From NCBI GenBank assembly GCA_002746975.1, contig NVXE01000004.1:70187-134186 (forward strand): a DNA stretch of 64,000 nt, written 5' to 3'. Within the stretch, counting starts at the first letter, position 1, and every line of letters begins with the position of its first letter. The notes beneath the pieces are model-generated. The model did not search any database and was not told the origin of the DNA. It was given only the letters and a program-made list of their open reading frames with translations. This DNA is from Bacteroidota bacterium (GTDB lineage: Bacteria; Bacteroidota; Bacteroidia; Flavobacteriales_D; Sanyastnellaceae). Both the position numbers and the translations under genes were made by a program. Positions 28,558 to 38,458 of this stretch are shown here, piece after piece.

Positions 28558-31500
28558 TTAATATGTTTTAGAGCGTTTTCTTGCTTCTTCGGCAGCTTTT
28601 CTTCCGCTAGTCATATCTGCCGCCTCCGATGCGGTCATACCTGCCATGTCTTCGAAAATACCCAGCGCTAACCGTATGCTATTTACATTTTCAATGCGTA
28701 AACGGAGAGCTCCGTTTCTTTGGTACATGCTGGTATTTTTAGTGTTATGCTTGAGGTAGTTGAGGACTCTAGCGAACATAGGACCTTGGAAATACGGGCT
28801 TTTTTCTTCGCTAACGAATGCGGCGATGAGTTTTCCAGACTTGAGGATGACCTTTTCCATTCCGAGTATGCGAGAGACCCACCTAAACCTCATGGTCATA
28901 AGTAATTCTATAGTCTCGTTAGGCATAGGGCCAAACCGGTCTTCTAGCTTCACCTTGAACCCTTCTAAGTCGTGCTCGGTATCTAGGCCGTCGAGTTCTC
29001 GATATAGAGTAATACGTTCGGGAATATCGCTAATATAATGGTCTGGGATTAGGATGGAGAAGTCCGTCTCGAGGATGGTTTCCTCTACATACTTACCAGT
29101 TTCCCTCCTCTCTTCTTCGAAAAGTTCATTAAACTGTTCCTCCTTGAGTTCTCGAACGGCATCGGCTAGGATGCGTTGGTACATATCGAATCCGATATCT
29201 GAGATAAACCCACTTTGCTCGGCTCCAAGGAGGTCGCCAGCCCCTCGAATGTCGAGATCTCGCATAGCGATTTGGACTCCGCTACCTAGATCACTAAACT
29301 GCTCTAAAGCCTGCAATCTCTTGCGGGACTCTTCGGGCAAAGAACTTAAAGGGGGAGACATGAGGTAGCAAAATGCTTTGCGGTTAGAACGTCCCACTCG
29401 ACCCCGGAGCTGGTGTAAATCGCTAAGCCCAAACTTATGCGCGTCGTTAATCAAAATAGTGTTTGCATTACTTATATCGATGCCACTCTCGATAATGGTA
29501 GTAGCGATTAAGACATCGTACCCTCCTTCTATAAAGACAGCCATAACATTTTCGAGGGCTTTACCTTCCATTTGGCCATGACCTATACCGACTCTCACGT
29601 CGGGACATAGACGCTGGATAATCCCGGCAACATCCTTGATATTTGCGACACGATTGTGTACGAAATACACCTGACCACCACGACTTACCTCATAGCTAAT
29701 AGCGTCACGTATCATCTCTTCATTGAACGAAGTTAAAATCGTTTCTACTGGATGACGATTCGGAGGAGCAGTTCGAATAATGCTCAAATCTCGCGCACCC
29801 ATTAACGAGAACTGTAACGTCCTTGGAATAGGAGTTGCCGTAAGAGTGAGAGTATCCACATTCTCTCGCAGAGTTTTAAGCTTGTCTTTTACGCCTACAC
29901 CAAATTTCTGCTCTTCATCTACAATGAGAAGACCTAAATCTTTGAACTCTACTCGTTTGCCCACGATAGCGTGAGTTCCGATTAAAATATCTACCTCACC
30001 AGATTTCACTTTAGAAAGTGTCTCACTAAGTGCTTTACCAGTTTTAAATCGATTTATATAATCAACTTTTACGGGAAAATCCTGAAGCCTCCTAGAAAAA
30101 CTCCTTGCGTGTTGCATAGATAGAATAGTCGTAGGGACAAGCATAGCTACCTGTTTTCCATCAGTAGCCGCTTTGAAAGCTGCTCGAATAGCCACCTCGG
30201 TTTTTCCAAACCCCACATCTCCACAGATAAGTCTGTCCATAGGGACCACTTTTTCCATATCCTCTTTTACAGCTTTAGTCGCCGTGTGTTGGTCTGGGGT
30301 ATCTTCGAACATAAAGCTTGCCTCGAGCTCGTGCTGAAGGTAGCTATCAGGTGTAAACGCAAATCCCTCTGCGGCTTTTCTTTTCGCGTACAGTTGAAGT
30401 AGGTCGTAGGCGATTTGCTTAACACGACTCTTCGTTTTTGCTTTTGTTTTCGCCCAAGTAGCGGTGCCGAGTTTATTTACAGACGGCTTAGTACCTTCTT
30501 TCGAAGTGAATTTAGAAATGCGGTGAAGCGAGTGAATACTCACATATAACACGTCACCGCCTTTATAAGAAAGTCTGATAGCTTCCTGCTCTTTCCCGTT
30601 AACTTCAATTTTATGTAGCCCACTAAACTCCCCGATTCCATGATCTATATGCACCACAAAATCACCCACTTCAAGCGCCATAAGTTCCTTAATCGTAAGA
30701 GCCTCCTTACTTTTTCTAAAACCATCTTTCAGACGAAACCTGTGATATCTATCAAAAAGTTGGTGATCAGTATAGACCAAAACCTTTAAGGCCTTATCCA
30801 CAAATCCTTCACTGAGTTCCATGGGAATAGGCGTGTATGGCACGTCAGGACTTTTCTCCCCATTCTCATCTTGCCTATCCGAAAAAATATCGTGAAGTCG
30901 TTCTAATTGTGTTGCTTGGCCCGACACTATAACGTTTACGTAACCGTTCCTGTTATTTGCTATCAGGTTAGTAGCTATCATATCGAAATGCTTATTAAAA
31001 GCGGGCTGCTCCGTCATGCCATATTCAACAGTCGTGCGCTCTGGGAAGCTCTTCCCTCCCCTGAATTCTATGACGGAAAAATCAGCAATAATTCCCTTGA
31101 AAATTTTAGGGTCTAAATAAAGTTCGTTAGGAGGTGTTCTCTTCGTTTCACCTACAAGTCTCTCGTAATGAGCAGTAGCCTTTTCGAGTTCCTTTTCTAA
31201 TCCTAACTCACAACTCAAAACGTCATTCATCCAAACAACGGATTTCGAAGGGATAAAGCTAAAGAACGGTTCTTGTTCTTCGTGGAAAGTTTTACTCGTG
31301 TTGCTACCCACATTCGGAACAATAGTTGCACGAGTAAGCTTGTTTACACTGAGCTGACTTACAGGGTCGAATTTTCTAATACTCTCGATTTCCTCTCCGA
31401 AAAATTCTATTCTATAAGGATGGTCGAACGAAAAGCTAAACACATCGACAATACCTCCACGCATAGCATACTGACCAGGTTCGTAAACGAAATCAACCTT

Positions 31501-32046
31501 TTCAAATCCGTATTCGAGAAAGACTTCGTCGAGGAAGTCTAGCGTGAAATTATCGCCCACGTTTATCAAAAAGGTCTGCGCGCTAAGCTCCTTTTTCGTA
31601 ATTACTTGCTCACTCAACGCTCCGGGATAGCTAACTATAACACAGCCCTCGCGCCCTCCATTTATTTCGTTCAACACCTCAGCTCTCATTGCGATGTTTG
31701 CATTTTCCGTAACCTCCTCTTGGTACGGTACCCGCGCAGACCTCGGAAATAAAAATGTCGGCCTAGGATTTTCTACTAAAACCTGCTCTAGATCGTTCAT
31801 GAAATAAGCCGCTTGCTCCTTATCATCAAGCACGAAAACATGATGTCTAAATGCACCACCCTTTTCTAAAACGTTCTCTCTCTCTCTCTCGAAAACGCCA
31901 GCGGCTATTAACGCTAACGACGATCCTACTACGCCTTTCAGTTCTATTTTCGTACCGAGATTTTCGAGCGCGCCTAAAATCGTTCCAGTCCGCGGGTCGC
32001 GTCGGTAGAAATTTAATAAGTCGTCCGGTCTCATCGAGCTTTTCAC
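28558..32046 (-). CDS. mfd: Transcription-repair coupling factor
   Basis: Removes stalled RNA polymerase and recruits UvrA. Order in 1162 residues: UvrB-like N-terminal region, CarD-type RNA-polymerase-interaction domain (VGDFVVHIDHGIGEFSGL), helicase Walker A GDVGFGKTEVAIRAAF, DEEQ box, translocation domain with QLRGRVGRSNRKAFCY, and C-terminal UvrA-blocking domain. The first codon is GTG (32046), with an ATG four codons in. A near-consensus TATCTTTA lies 6 bases before the GTG. Codons about 53-57 are an uninterrupted (GA)8 tract that could slip. Confidence 0.97.
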   Translation of the reverse strand: MKSSMRPDDLLNFYRRDPRTGTILGALENLGTKIELKGVVGSSLALIAAGVFERERENVLEKGGAFRHHVFVLDDKEQAAYFMNDLEQVLVENPRPTFLFPRSARVPYQEEVTENANIAMRAEVLNEINGGREGCVIVSYPGALSEQVITKKELSAQTFLINVGDNFTLDFLDEVFLEYGFEKVDFVYEPGQYAMRGGIVDVFSFSFDHPYRIEFFGEEIESIRKFDPVSQLSVNKLTRATIVPNVGSNTSKTFHEEQEPFFSFIPSKSVVWMNDVLSCELGLEKELEKATAHYERLVGETKRTPPNELYLDPKIFKGIIADFSVIEFRGGKSFPERTTVEYGMTEQPAFNKHFDMIATNLIANNRNGYVNVIVSGQATQLERLHDIFSDRQDENGEKSPDVPYTPIPMELSEGFVDKALKVLVYTDHQLFDRYHRFRLKDGFRKSKEALTIKELMALEVGDFVVHIDHGIGEFSGLHKIEVNGKEQEAIRLSYKGGDVLYVSIHSLHRISKFTSKEGTKPSVNKLGTATWAKTKAKTKSRVKQIAYDLLQLYAKRKAAEGFAFTPDSYLQHELEASFMFEDTPDQHTATKAVKEDMEKVVPMDRLICGDVGFGKTEVAIRAAFKAATDGKQVAMLVPTTILSMQHARSFSRRLQDFPVKVDYINRFKTGKALSETLSKVKSGEVDILIGTHAIVGKRVEFKDLGLLIVDEEQKFGVGVKDKLKTLRENVDTLTLTATPIPRTLQFSLMGARDLSIIRTAPPNRHPVETILTSFNEEMIRDAISYEVSRGGQVYFVHNRVANIKDVAGIIQRLCPDVRVGIGHGQMEGKALENVMAVFIEGGYDVLIATTIIESGIDISNANTILINDAHKFGLSDLHQLRGRVGRSNRKAFCYLMSPPLSSLPEESRKRLQALEQFSDLGSGVQIAMRDLDIRGAGDLLGAEQSGFISDIGFDMYQRILADAVRELKEEQFNELFEEERRETGKYVEETILETDFSILIPDHYISDIPERITLYRELDGLDTEHDLEGFKVKLEDRFGPMPNETIELLMTMRFRWVSRILGMEKVILKSGKLIAAFVSEEKSPYFQGPMFARVLNYLKHNTKNTSMYQRNGALRLRIENVNSIRLALGIFEDMAGMTASEAADMTSGRKAAEEARKRSKTY
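31875..31890. repeat. (TC)8 / (GA)8 dinucleotide tract inside mfd
   Basis: Sixteen bases of perfect TC repeat on the plus strand, read as (GA)8 in the mfd coding direction and encoding alternating Glu-Arg. It lies about 160 bases into the gene, where loss or gain of one unit would shift frame and truncate Mfd. Confidence 0.9.
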
Positions 32047-32063
32047 GGACGTTAAAGATAGTG

Positions 32064-33095
32064 CTACTTTTCTCGCTTCGGGAGGGTATCCATGGAACGA
32101 TTTTTTGCCGCTAACTGGCAGGCCAAAAATGCATGGATGAGGTTGCGATTTCCTACGTAATACGGACTTCTTTCGTGAAGCTCAGTAGGAATTCTATCCA
32201 TAACCCTTCCTTCGTCATCGATAGCCATTCCCCCAGCTTGTTCGGCTATGAATGCTAGAGGTGCACACTCGTATAGGAGGCGAAGTTTTCCAAGAGGTTT
32301 TTTCGCTAGGGAAGGGTAGAGGTAGATTCCTCCTTGGATGAGATTCCTGTGAAAGTCGGCAACGAGAGAACCGATATAGCGAGCTCTAAAACGAGCTCCT
32401 CTCGTTTGGCGACAACCATCGACAAAAAGGCGTGATGGGAGAGAACATTTTCCGAGAAGAGCGTCGTTTATAGAGTAAATACGACCTCTTTCGGGAAATT
32501 CCATGGCGGGATGAGAAAGGAAGAACTCGCCTACGGCAGGGTCGAGGGTAAAGCCGTTTACTCCAGATCCTGTTGTGTAAACAAGCATAGTAGAAGAGCC
32601 ATAAAGGATGTAGCCAGAAGCGATTTGGTTTACACCTGGCTGAAGGAAATCCACATCTGAAATCGGCTCACCCATAGGAGTGACGCGGCGGTGGATGCTG
32701 AAAATAGTGCCTATACTTACATTTACATCTACGTTAGAACTTCCATCTAATGGGTCAATAAGGACTATGTATTTCCCCTTACGACCTTCATCTCCACATA
32801 TTATTGGCGACTCTTGTTCCTCAGAGCCTATTCCCGCAACAGACCCTCCAGATGCGAGAATTCTATTGAAAGTCGAGTCAGCATAAACGTCTAGCTTTTG
32901 CTGTGCTTCGTCTTGAATGTTTATGGAACCAGCTTCACCTAGAATCCCTGCAAGACCTGCTCGATTTACCTGATGATTGACAATTTTTGAGGCTACTCCG
33001 ATATCTGTTAAGAGGCGCGTTAATTGCCCAGATACGAAAGGGAAGGCTGCTTGGCCATCCATGATAAACTCCCCAAATGTTTTGGCCTTGCTCAT
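32064..33095 (-). CDS. fbp: Fructose-1,6-bisphosphatase, class I
   Basis: Gluconeogenic hydrolysis of fructose-1,6-bisphosphate. MSKAKTFGEFIMDGQAAFPF aligns with the family N-terminus, so I start at 33095 (343 residues), where AAAGGAC precedes the ATG; the frame is open to 33185 but that extension is unlike the family. Metal-binding loops: SEEQESP, VLIDPLDGSSNVDVNVSIGTIF, and the C-terminal LLYECAPLAFIAEQAGG. 18 bases before mfd on the same strand. Confidence 0.95.
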   Translation of the reverse strand: MSKAKTFGEFIMDGQAAFPFVSGQLTRLLTDIGVASKIVNHQVNRAGLAGILGEAGSINIQDEAQQKLDVYADSTFNRILASGGSVAGIGSEEQESPIICGDEGRKGKYIVLIDPLDGSSNVDVNVSIGTIFSIHRRVTPMGEPISDVDFLQPGVNQIASGYILYGSSTMLVYTTGSGVNGFTLDPAVGEFFLSHPAMEFPERGRIYSINDALLGKCSLPSRLFVDGCRQTRGARFRARYIGSLVADFHRNLIQGGIYLYPSLAKKPLGKLRLLYECAPLAFIAEQAGGMAIDDEGRVMDRIPTELHERSPYYVGNRNLIHAFLACQLAAKNRSMDTLPKREK

Positions 33096-33214
33096 TTCAA
33101 GTCCTTTTTTGAAGTCGTATTGCCGGAATAAGCTCCGGCGCTCGGAGAAAAACGTAAAGTTAAGTCGCGAAGACGCTTTGCGCACACAACAGACTTAGGT
33201 ATTAATTCGAAAGA

Positions 33215-33997
33215 TTAATTTGCAACGGGTAATAGAGCTATTGCGAGTCGATGGAAATCTGTCGGACTTAGTTGCTCGGCTCGTTCTTTAAGAAATTCTT
33301 TAGGAATATCTGATTCTGCAAATCCTGCGTTAGTTAACGCGTTGCGTAATGTTTTGCGTCGTTGACCGAAAGCACCTTTTACAACACGCTTGAGATGTAA
33401 AAACGAACAGCCTGGATCTATCATGTCATTACGCAACAACCTAATTACTCCACTTTTCACTCTAGGTGGAGGGTCGAAAGCATCTTCGTGAACCGTAAAT
33501 AGATATTCGATATCATAATAAGTTTGTAGGAGTACGCTTAATATTCCATACGTTCTAGAACCTGGACCTTCGGCTATACGTTCTGCAACTTCTTTTTGGA
33601 ACATGCCTACTACTTCTGGCACCCTCTCACGCCAATCGAGAACTTGAAATAATATCTGAGATGAAATATTATAAGGGAAGTTACCCGCTACAATAAAGTG
33701 CTTTCCATTTGGGAAAGCGAGATCTGGATTCCATCTGAGTAAATCTACTCCGTGAACTTTTTCAGAGGGTAGAAGCTCTTCTGTTATTAGAAAGTCTACA
33801 CTCTCTTCATCTAGCTCCACTACATGAAGGTCCAAATCACCTCTATGTAGTAATGGTATAGTTAAGGCTCCAGTACCAGGCCCTACTTCTAAAACAGAAT
33901 TACAATGCCTATGGCAAGTAATAGACTCTGCTATTTGAGTTGCTATTCCGGGGCCGGTTAGAAAGTGTTGACCTAAATGTTTTTTTGCTCTTACCAT
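33215..33997 (-). CDS. rsmA: 16S rRNA dimethyladenosine transferase
   Basis: Dimethylates two adjacent adenosines in helix 45 of 16S rRNA. The N-terminal KKHLGQHFL is the family start; the SAM-binding motif is VLEVGPGTGALT, and the catalytic motif is VAGNFPYNISSQIL (NFPY type of NLPY). 260 residues. The start overlaps the DUF4286 stop by one base (TAATG), so translational coupling is likely. The gene closes the serS-lipoprotein-TPR-DUF4286 run. Confidence 0.97.
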   Translation of the reverse strand: MVRAKKHLGQHFLTGPGIATQIAESITCHRHCNSVLEVGPGTGALTIPLLHRGDLDLHVVELDEESVDFLITEELLPSEKVHGVDLLRWNPDLAFPNGKHFIVAGNFPYNISSQILFQVLDWRERVPEVVGMFQKEVAERIAEGPGSRTYGILSVLLQTYYDIEYLFTVHEDAFDPPPRVKSGVIRLLRNDMIDPGCSFLHLKRVVKGAFGQRRKTLRNALTNAGFAESDIPKEFLKERAEQLSPTDFHRLAIALLPVAN

Positions 33998-34314
33998 TAC
34001 GATGCTTTCCCTTCGTGAAGAACAGGTAGAATAGTTCTAAAAGACGCTACTTTATCCCCCCATTTCTTGTTGAATTCGGCCTGTAGGGAAGGAGCGCACT
34101 CTGTTTGGTATTTATTGAATGCAGCAGGGGAATGTGCAATGTACTGTACAGCATAAGTTTCACCCCCTTGTTCATCTCCTTCTACTCGGCACAGCTTATA
34201 ATCACGAAAGTGACCAGTTGCAAGAACAGCGGGAATGTGCTCTTCTACCATGTAATTTAGCCAGTCTTTAGCACAGCTTGCATCTACAGAAATAGTAATA
34301 TTGTAAAGTATCAT
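33997..34314 (-). CDS. DUF4286 family protein
   Basis: 105 residues, a small ferredoxin-like alpha+beta protein. MILYNITISVD followed by WLNYMVEEHIPAVLATG and the middle motif YAVQYIAHSPAAFNKYQ are the DUF4286 signature. Soluble, no signal peptide. The start overlaps the TPR gene stop by 4 bases and the stop overlaps the rsmA start. This tight placement next to rsmA recurs in Bacteroidota as I recall it, but the function is unknown. Confidence 0.88.
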   Translation of the reverse strand: MILYNITISVDASCAKDWLNYMVEEHIPAVLATGHFRDYKLCRVEGDEQGGETYAVQYIAHSPAAFNKYQTECAPSLQAEFNKKWGDKVASFRTILPVLHEGKAS

Positions 34315-36143
34315 GGCTCTGGTTTATCAGTATTTTCGGTTAATTCTCGATACCTTTTTCTCGCTTCAATTACATGAAGAGATCCAGAAAATTCAAAAAT
34401 AATTCTTTCGTAAAGCTCAGTAGCTTTCTCTAAATTTCCGAGTTTGGAGTCATAAATTAGAGCTAAATTGTATAGGGCATCATCAGCTGTAATATCGTCG
34501 AAATGTAGGTCAACAACTTCTTGGAAATACGAAATGGCAGAATCTAACTCTTCCTTCTGTAATGCGATATCACCTTTTATCATTAAAATTTCATCCTCCA
34601 AAGCGTGTCCAGGCCAAGCCTTAATCAAGGTATCCAAAGTACTCACTGCTTCATCATATCGTCTTTGCATAATTAATAAATCAGCTCTTGCGAACATTTG
34701 CATAGGTTCGAAAATGGTATCTAGATTGAAATTGTCAGTAATAAGTAAACTTAAATCGATAGCATCGTTGCTTATGAGTTTTGATGTCGAAGCCTTTAGA
34801 GCATCGAGTTGAGTTTGGGCCCAAGTAAAATCTCCTGTATAGTAGCTAATACGTGCGTTTCTATATTTCGCCTCGTGTCCTAATGGATCGTCCTTAAAAT
34901 CTAATATTATTTGTGAAAATAAAAGTGATGCATCCCAAACCAAGTCCTCAAATACATAAATATCACCTAGTTCAAGCTTACACGCAGCAGCCACCCTAGA
35001 ATTAAGCCCTGGAATTGCTAGAGTTTCCTCCATTATTTCCATCGCTTCTTCTCCTCTGTCTAAATAAAAAGCAAGAATATGAGCTCTATTCTTAAGCATA
35101 ATTGCGGTCTCCGGTTTAATACCGAGGTCTCGAATGCTAGACGCATAGTCAGCTTCCAATTCACTTAATCCAATTAAATCCGAAGGAATTTCCTTAGTCA
35201 AAGCATGAAACCTCACTTGTAAAAGTTCATTTCTAGCGGTGTAAAAATATGGAGAGCTTTCCCCCTTAGAAGCTACGTATCCATAGCATTTCATAGCTGT
35301 CTCTAAGTCGTCGTTTGCAGCGGCGGTATTACCTAATTCCATCAATCTAACTCCGATTTCCTTGAGTCTAAGGTCTAATGACCTAGCGTGAACAAATGCT
35401 GATGCGAAGTCCTTTTCTTGTGTGAAATACCAAACCAACATTTCTGGAAAAATCACATCGTTAGGATATTTTTTTACTGCTCGAAGAAGGCCTACTCTAA
35501 CTATTTCGCCATTTTCTGGCTCAGTCTGCAACCTGAGATTTCTGTTAAGACTATTCTGAACAGTTCGCAAATAACTAGGAGTCTTGTGTAATAGTTCTAG
35601 AAAACTATCGACCATACCTTCATAATCTCTTCTCATACCTTGAAGGTTAGCGAACTGATAATGGAAATCTGTCGTTCCTAACGACTGAGCTTTTCTATAA
35701 GTCTCGTACGCCATATCTAGTTCGTCGAGCTTTATAAACGCATTCGCTAGGCGTATCGCTTGGCTTTTCCCTGGTTGTAGAAGGTCTAAAGCTTCATCGA
35801 AGGCCTCTATAGCTAGTTCAGGTCTCCCGAAGTGTAGATATAAAGATCCCAAGTCGACATAGGCGGTAGATTTACTATTCCTATGCGTCCTTTTTAACCT
35901 CTTCTTAACGAGCTCTTCCGCCTCACTGAACTCATCCATCGCAAGGAGCGACTGATAATACATTTGGTATACAACATTCGTTTTATTCTTTTTATAAATC
36001 TCTACCAAATAGAGTCTCGCTTGCTCATAACTCCCCTCGTTATAATAAAATTCTGCCAACTCAAGATCTGTCTGAGCCGATACGAAATTCGCTCCACCGA
36101 AAGTTACGAACGCGATTATTATGAGAGTTCTAAATAATTTCAC
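34311..36143 (-). CDS. Exported TPR-repeat protein
   Basis: 610 residues with a signal peptide (cleavage near SAQ) and tetratricopeptide repeats along the whole chain, for example LAEFYYNEGSYEQARLYLVE near the N-terminus and ATELYERIIFEFSGSLHVIE at the C-terminus. Likely a periplasmic or outer-membrane-associated scaffold; the final repeats resemble those of BamD/YbgF-like proteins. No catalytic domain. It overlaps the lipoprotein gene upstream by 4 bases (ATGA) and DUF4286 downstream by 4 bases, so all three are probably made together. Confidence 0.82.
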   Translation of the reverse strand: MKLFRTLIIIAFVTFGGANFVSAQTDLELAEFYYNEGSYEQARLYLVEIYKKNKTNVVYQMYYQSLLAMDEFSEAEELVKKRLKRTHRNSKSTAYVDLGSLYLHFGRPELAIEAFDEALDLLQPGKSQAIRLANAFIKLDELDMAYETYRKAQSLGTTDFHYQFANLQGMRRDYEGMVDSFLELLHKTPSYLRTVQNSLNRNLRLQTEPENGEIVRVGLLRAVKKYPNDVIFPEMLVWYFTQEKDFASAFVHARSLDLRLKEIGVRLMELGNTAAANDDLETAMKCYGYVASKGESSPYFYTARNELLQVRFHALTKEIPSDLIGLSELEADYASSIRDLGIKPETAIMLKNRAHILAFYLDRGEEAMEIMEETLAIPGLNSRVAAACKLELGDIYVFEDLVWDASLLFSQIILDFKDDPLGHEAKYRNARISYYTGDFTWAQTQLDALKASTSKLISNDAIDLSLLITDNFNLDTIFEPMQMFARADLLIMQRRYDEAVSTLDTLIKAWPGHALEDEILMIKGDIALQKEELDSAISYFQEVVDLHFDDITADDALYNLALIYDSKLGNLEKATELYERIIFEFSGSLHVIEARKRYRELTENTDKPEP

Positions 36144-36754
36144 TTTTCGCTTATTAATTCCTGTTCTGACACCCCTCTAGCCCACATTCCTTTCTTTACA
36201 GTAATTAAACTATCGATTGCATCCCAACTTGAAGAGTCTGTTGATAATCCCAGTCTAATTAGACGGGAAGTTTCTAATAGAACTAGATCAAGATTTTTGA
36301 CGGCATCGAGTTCTATTTGTAGATTTTCATTTAAATATTTAGCGTTTATAGTATCTCCGTTTGCATCAATTGTTATCTCTAGCTCTATAACTTCTCTCAA
36401 ACCTTTAAGCTGAGAACGACATCTTTCGATTTCGTTTTTTAAACCACTAATTCTGCTAGGTACGTCCTTTAAATACCTGCTCGCTAATGCCAAGTCACCC
36501 ACTATTTTTGCGTCTGATTGAACGAAGACTACATTACTGTCTAAAGCAAGCCACTTAAACTCCTCTTTCGCTTGACTTAATCGAGCTCTCACTGAATTTA
36601 TAGAGTCGGTGGGGAATGCGGAAACAGAGGTTTGGGCTAAATGAACCTTATCAATAGCACGGTTAATTTCTAAAACACTTTCGCTATCGCCGCAACCCGA
36701 TAAAATTAAGAGGCTTAAAGAGATAGATAAAATCGTTAAATAGAAATGCTTCAT
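36140..36754 (-). CDS. Helical lipoprotein of unknown function
   Basis: 204 residues, lipoprotein signal ending LILSGC (Cys 21). The mature part is predominantly helical and charged, with heptad-like patterns (ISGLKNEIERCRSQLKGLREVIE), suggesting a coiled-coil. Family not recognised. It lies between serS and the TPR gene and overlaps the latter by 4 bases; a lipoprotein/TPR pair would fit an envelope complex. Function unknown. Confidence 0.7.
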   Translation of the reverse strand: MKHFYLTILSISLSLLILSGCGDSESVLEINRAIDKVHLAQTSVSAFPTDSINSVRARLSQAKEEFKWLALDSNVVFVQSDAKIVGDLALASRYLKDVPSRISGLKNEIERCRSQLKGLREVIELEITIDANGDTINAKYLNENLQIELDAVKNLDLVLLETSRLIRLGLSTDSSSWDAIDSLITVKKGMWARGVSEQELISEK

Positions 36755-36767
36755 TTAGGAGGACTAG

Positions 36768-38036
36768 TTATATACTTTCAAACCCTACGAAAGGTACGAG
36801 AGCTTTAGGAATATTCACTCCTTTTTCGTCTTGGTGGTTTTCCAGTAAAGCAGCGACTATTCTCGGAAGAGCTAAAGCAGAGCCGTTTAACGTGTGAACT
36901 AATTGATTTTTCCCATCAGTTCCTTTAAATCTACATTTAAGTCTATTTGATTGGAAAGTTTCAAAATTAGAAACAGAACTCACCTCAAGCCATCTTTCCT
37001 GTGCTGCACTCCAAACCTCAAAGTCGTATGTCATAGCAGCCGTGAACCCCATATCTCCAGCACAAAGTCGTATGATTCTGTACGGCAATTCAAGAGCTTC
37101 GAGCAATCCCTTCACATGATCGACCATTGAGTCAAGCGTTTCATGAGATTTATCGGGATGCTGTATTTGGACTATCTCAACTTTATCGAACTGGTGCAAG
37201 CGATTCAATCCACGCACATCTTTACCATAACTACCCGCTTCACGACGGAAACAAGGGGTGTATCCACACAACTTAATCGGTAATTCAGAAGCGTTAAGCA
37301 TCGTATCGCGATAGATATTTGTGAGAGGCACCTCAGCCGTAGGTATCATGTATAAATCATCGACAGGCATGTGGTACATCTGCCCTTCTTTATCGGGAAG
37401 TTGACCCGTACCAAATCCACTGTCTGCATTTATCATCAAAGGTGGAATATATTCAGTATATCCAGCTTCATCAGCGTAATCCAAGAAGAACCGAATAAGT
37501 CCACGTTGCAATTTGGCTCCTTTTCCTTTGTAGAAAGGGAAACCAGCCCCAGTAACCTTAGAACCCAAATCGAAATCTATGATGTCTTTTTCCTTTGCTA
37601 TTACCCAATGAGGCTTATTGTTCTTACCTAAGTCTTTCTTCTCTCCCCAACTAGCAATAAGTTCGTTATCCTCTTCGGACTTTCCAGCAACCACTAGATC
37701 ACCTGGAGTGTTAGGTAGATAAGATAAAAGTTCGTGGACCTCATTTTCTAAGGCATTCATTTTATCGCGCAAACTCACAGTTTTTTCTTTCAAACCAGAA
37801 GTTTCCGACTTCACAACTTCAGCTTCTTCACGCTTCCCTTCGCGCATAAGTTCACCTATTTTTCTACTTAAAATATTACTTTCTGCAAGCACACTGTCAA
37901 GTTCCTTCTGAATACCTCTTCTTGAAGAGTCAAGAGAAAGGATTTTATCAACTTGTTCTGTAACATCAAGTCCACGTTTTGCAAGAGATGAGATAACGCT
38001 ATTGCGTCTTTCACGTAAGTAGGATAGTGTAAGCAT
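36768..38036 (-). CDS. serS: Serine-tRNA ligase
   Basis: Class II synthetase. The N-terminal antiparallel coiled-coil arm (about residues 30-105, rich in charged heptads) grips the tRNA-Ser long arm. Motif 2 is CFRREAGSYGKDVRGLNRLHQF and motif 3 includes NGSALALPRIVAALLENHQ. 422 residues, normal length. First gene of the minus-strand run; the rpmA terminator upstream separates it from the ribosomal-protein genes. Confidence 0.97.
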   Translation of the reverse strand: MLTLSYLRERRNSVISSLAKRGLDVTEQVDKILSLDSSRRGIQKELDSVLAESNILSRKIGELMREGKREEAEVVKSETSGLKEKTVSLRDKMNALENEVHELLSYLPNTPGDLVVAGKSEEDNELIASWGEKKDLGKNNKPHWVIAKEKDIIDFDLGSKVTGAGFPFYKGKGAKLQRGLIRFFLDYADEAGYTEYIPPLMINADSGFGTGQLPDKEGQMYHMPVDDLYMIPTAEVPLTNIYRDTMLNASELPIKLCGYTPCFRREAGSYGKDVRGLNRLHQFDKVEIVQIQHPDKSHETLDSMVDHVKGLLEALELPYRIIRLCAGDMGFTAAMTYDFEVWSAAQERWLEVSSVSNFETFQSNRLKCRFKGTDGKNQLVHTLNGSALALPRIVAALLENHQDEKGVNIPKALVPFVGFESI

Positions 38037-38097
38037 ATTTTCTAAGCTGGTAATTTCGGGTATTTCCGACCAAAATAAAATTAGTTAATAAACAAAA

Positions 38098-38123
38098 ACT
38101 CCCGCCCCGAAGGGGACGGGAGT
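38098..38123 (-). terminator. Intrinsic terminator after rpmA
   Basis: ACTCCCG and CGGGAGT form a GC-rich stem with extra C/G pairs inside around a short GAAG loop. On the minus strand it is followed by a T-rich stretch (TTTTTGTTT). It lies 28 bases after the rpmA stop and so ends rplU-rpmA. Confidence 0.85.
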
Positions 38124-38151
38124 CCTAAAGAGTTAGAGGAATAAATTCCTA

Positions 38152-38418
38152 TTACGCTTCGCCTCCCGCAGGGACTACGGAAACAAACGAGCGATTATTA
38201 CGTTTCTTACGGAATTCAACAATTCCGTCAGTAAGTGCGTACAAGGTGTGATCCTTGCCGATTCCTACATTAGTACCAGGATGGTGAACTGTACCACGTT
38301 GGCGAACTAGAATGTTACCAGAAATACAAAATTGACCACCGAAGATTTTTACGCCCAGTCGTTTCGACTGTGACTCACGTCCGTTTTTCGAACTACCTAC
38401 ACCTTTTTTATGCGCCAT
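38152..38418 (-). CDS. rpmA: 50S ribosomal protein L27
   Basis: 88 residues. The N-terminal [24 protein letters not shown] is the L27 signature, including the tail that reaches the peptidyl-transferase centre. No N-terminal extension needing cleavage is present, in contrast to Firmicutes. Follows rplU by 40 bases and ends at a strong terminator. Confidence 0.98.
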   Translation of the reverse strand: MAHKKGVGSSKNGRESQSKRLGVKIFGGQFCISGNILVRQRGTVHHPGTNVGIGKDHTLYALTDGIVEFRKKRNNRSFVSVVPAGGEA

Positions 38419-38458
38419 GATATATTAAATTTTCAACTTAGCTATTAAGCTTCGCCGA

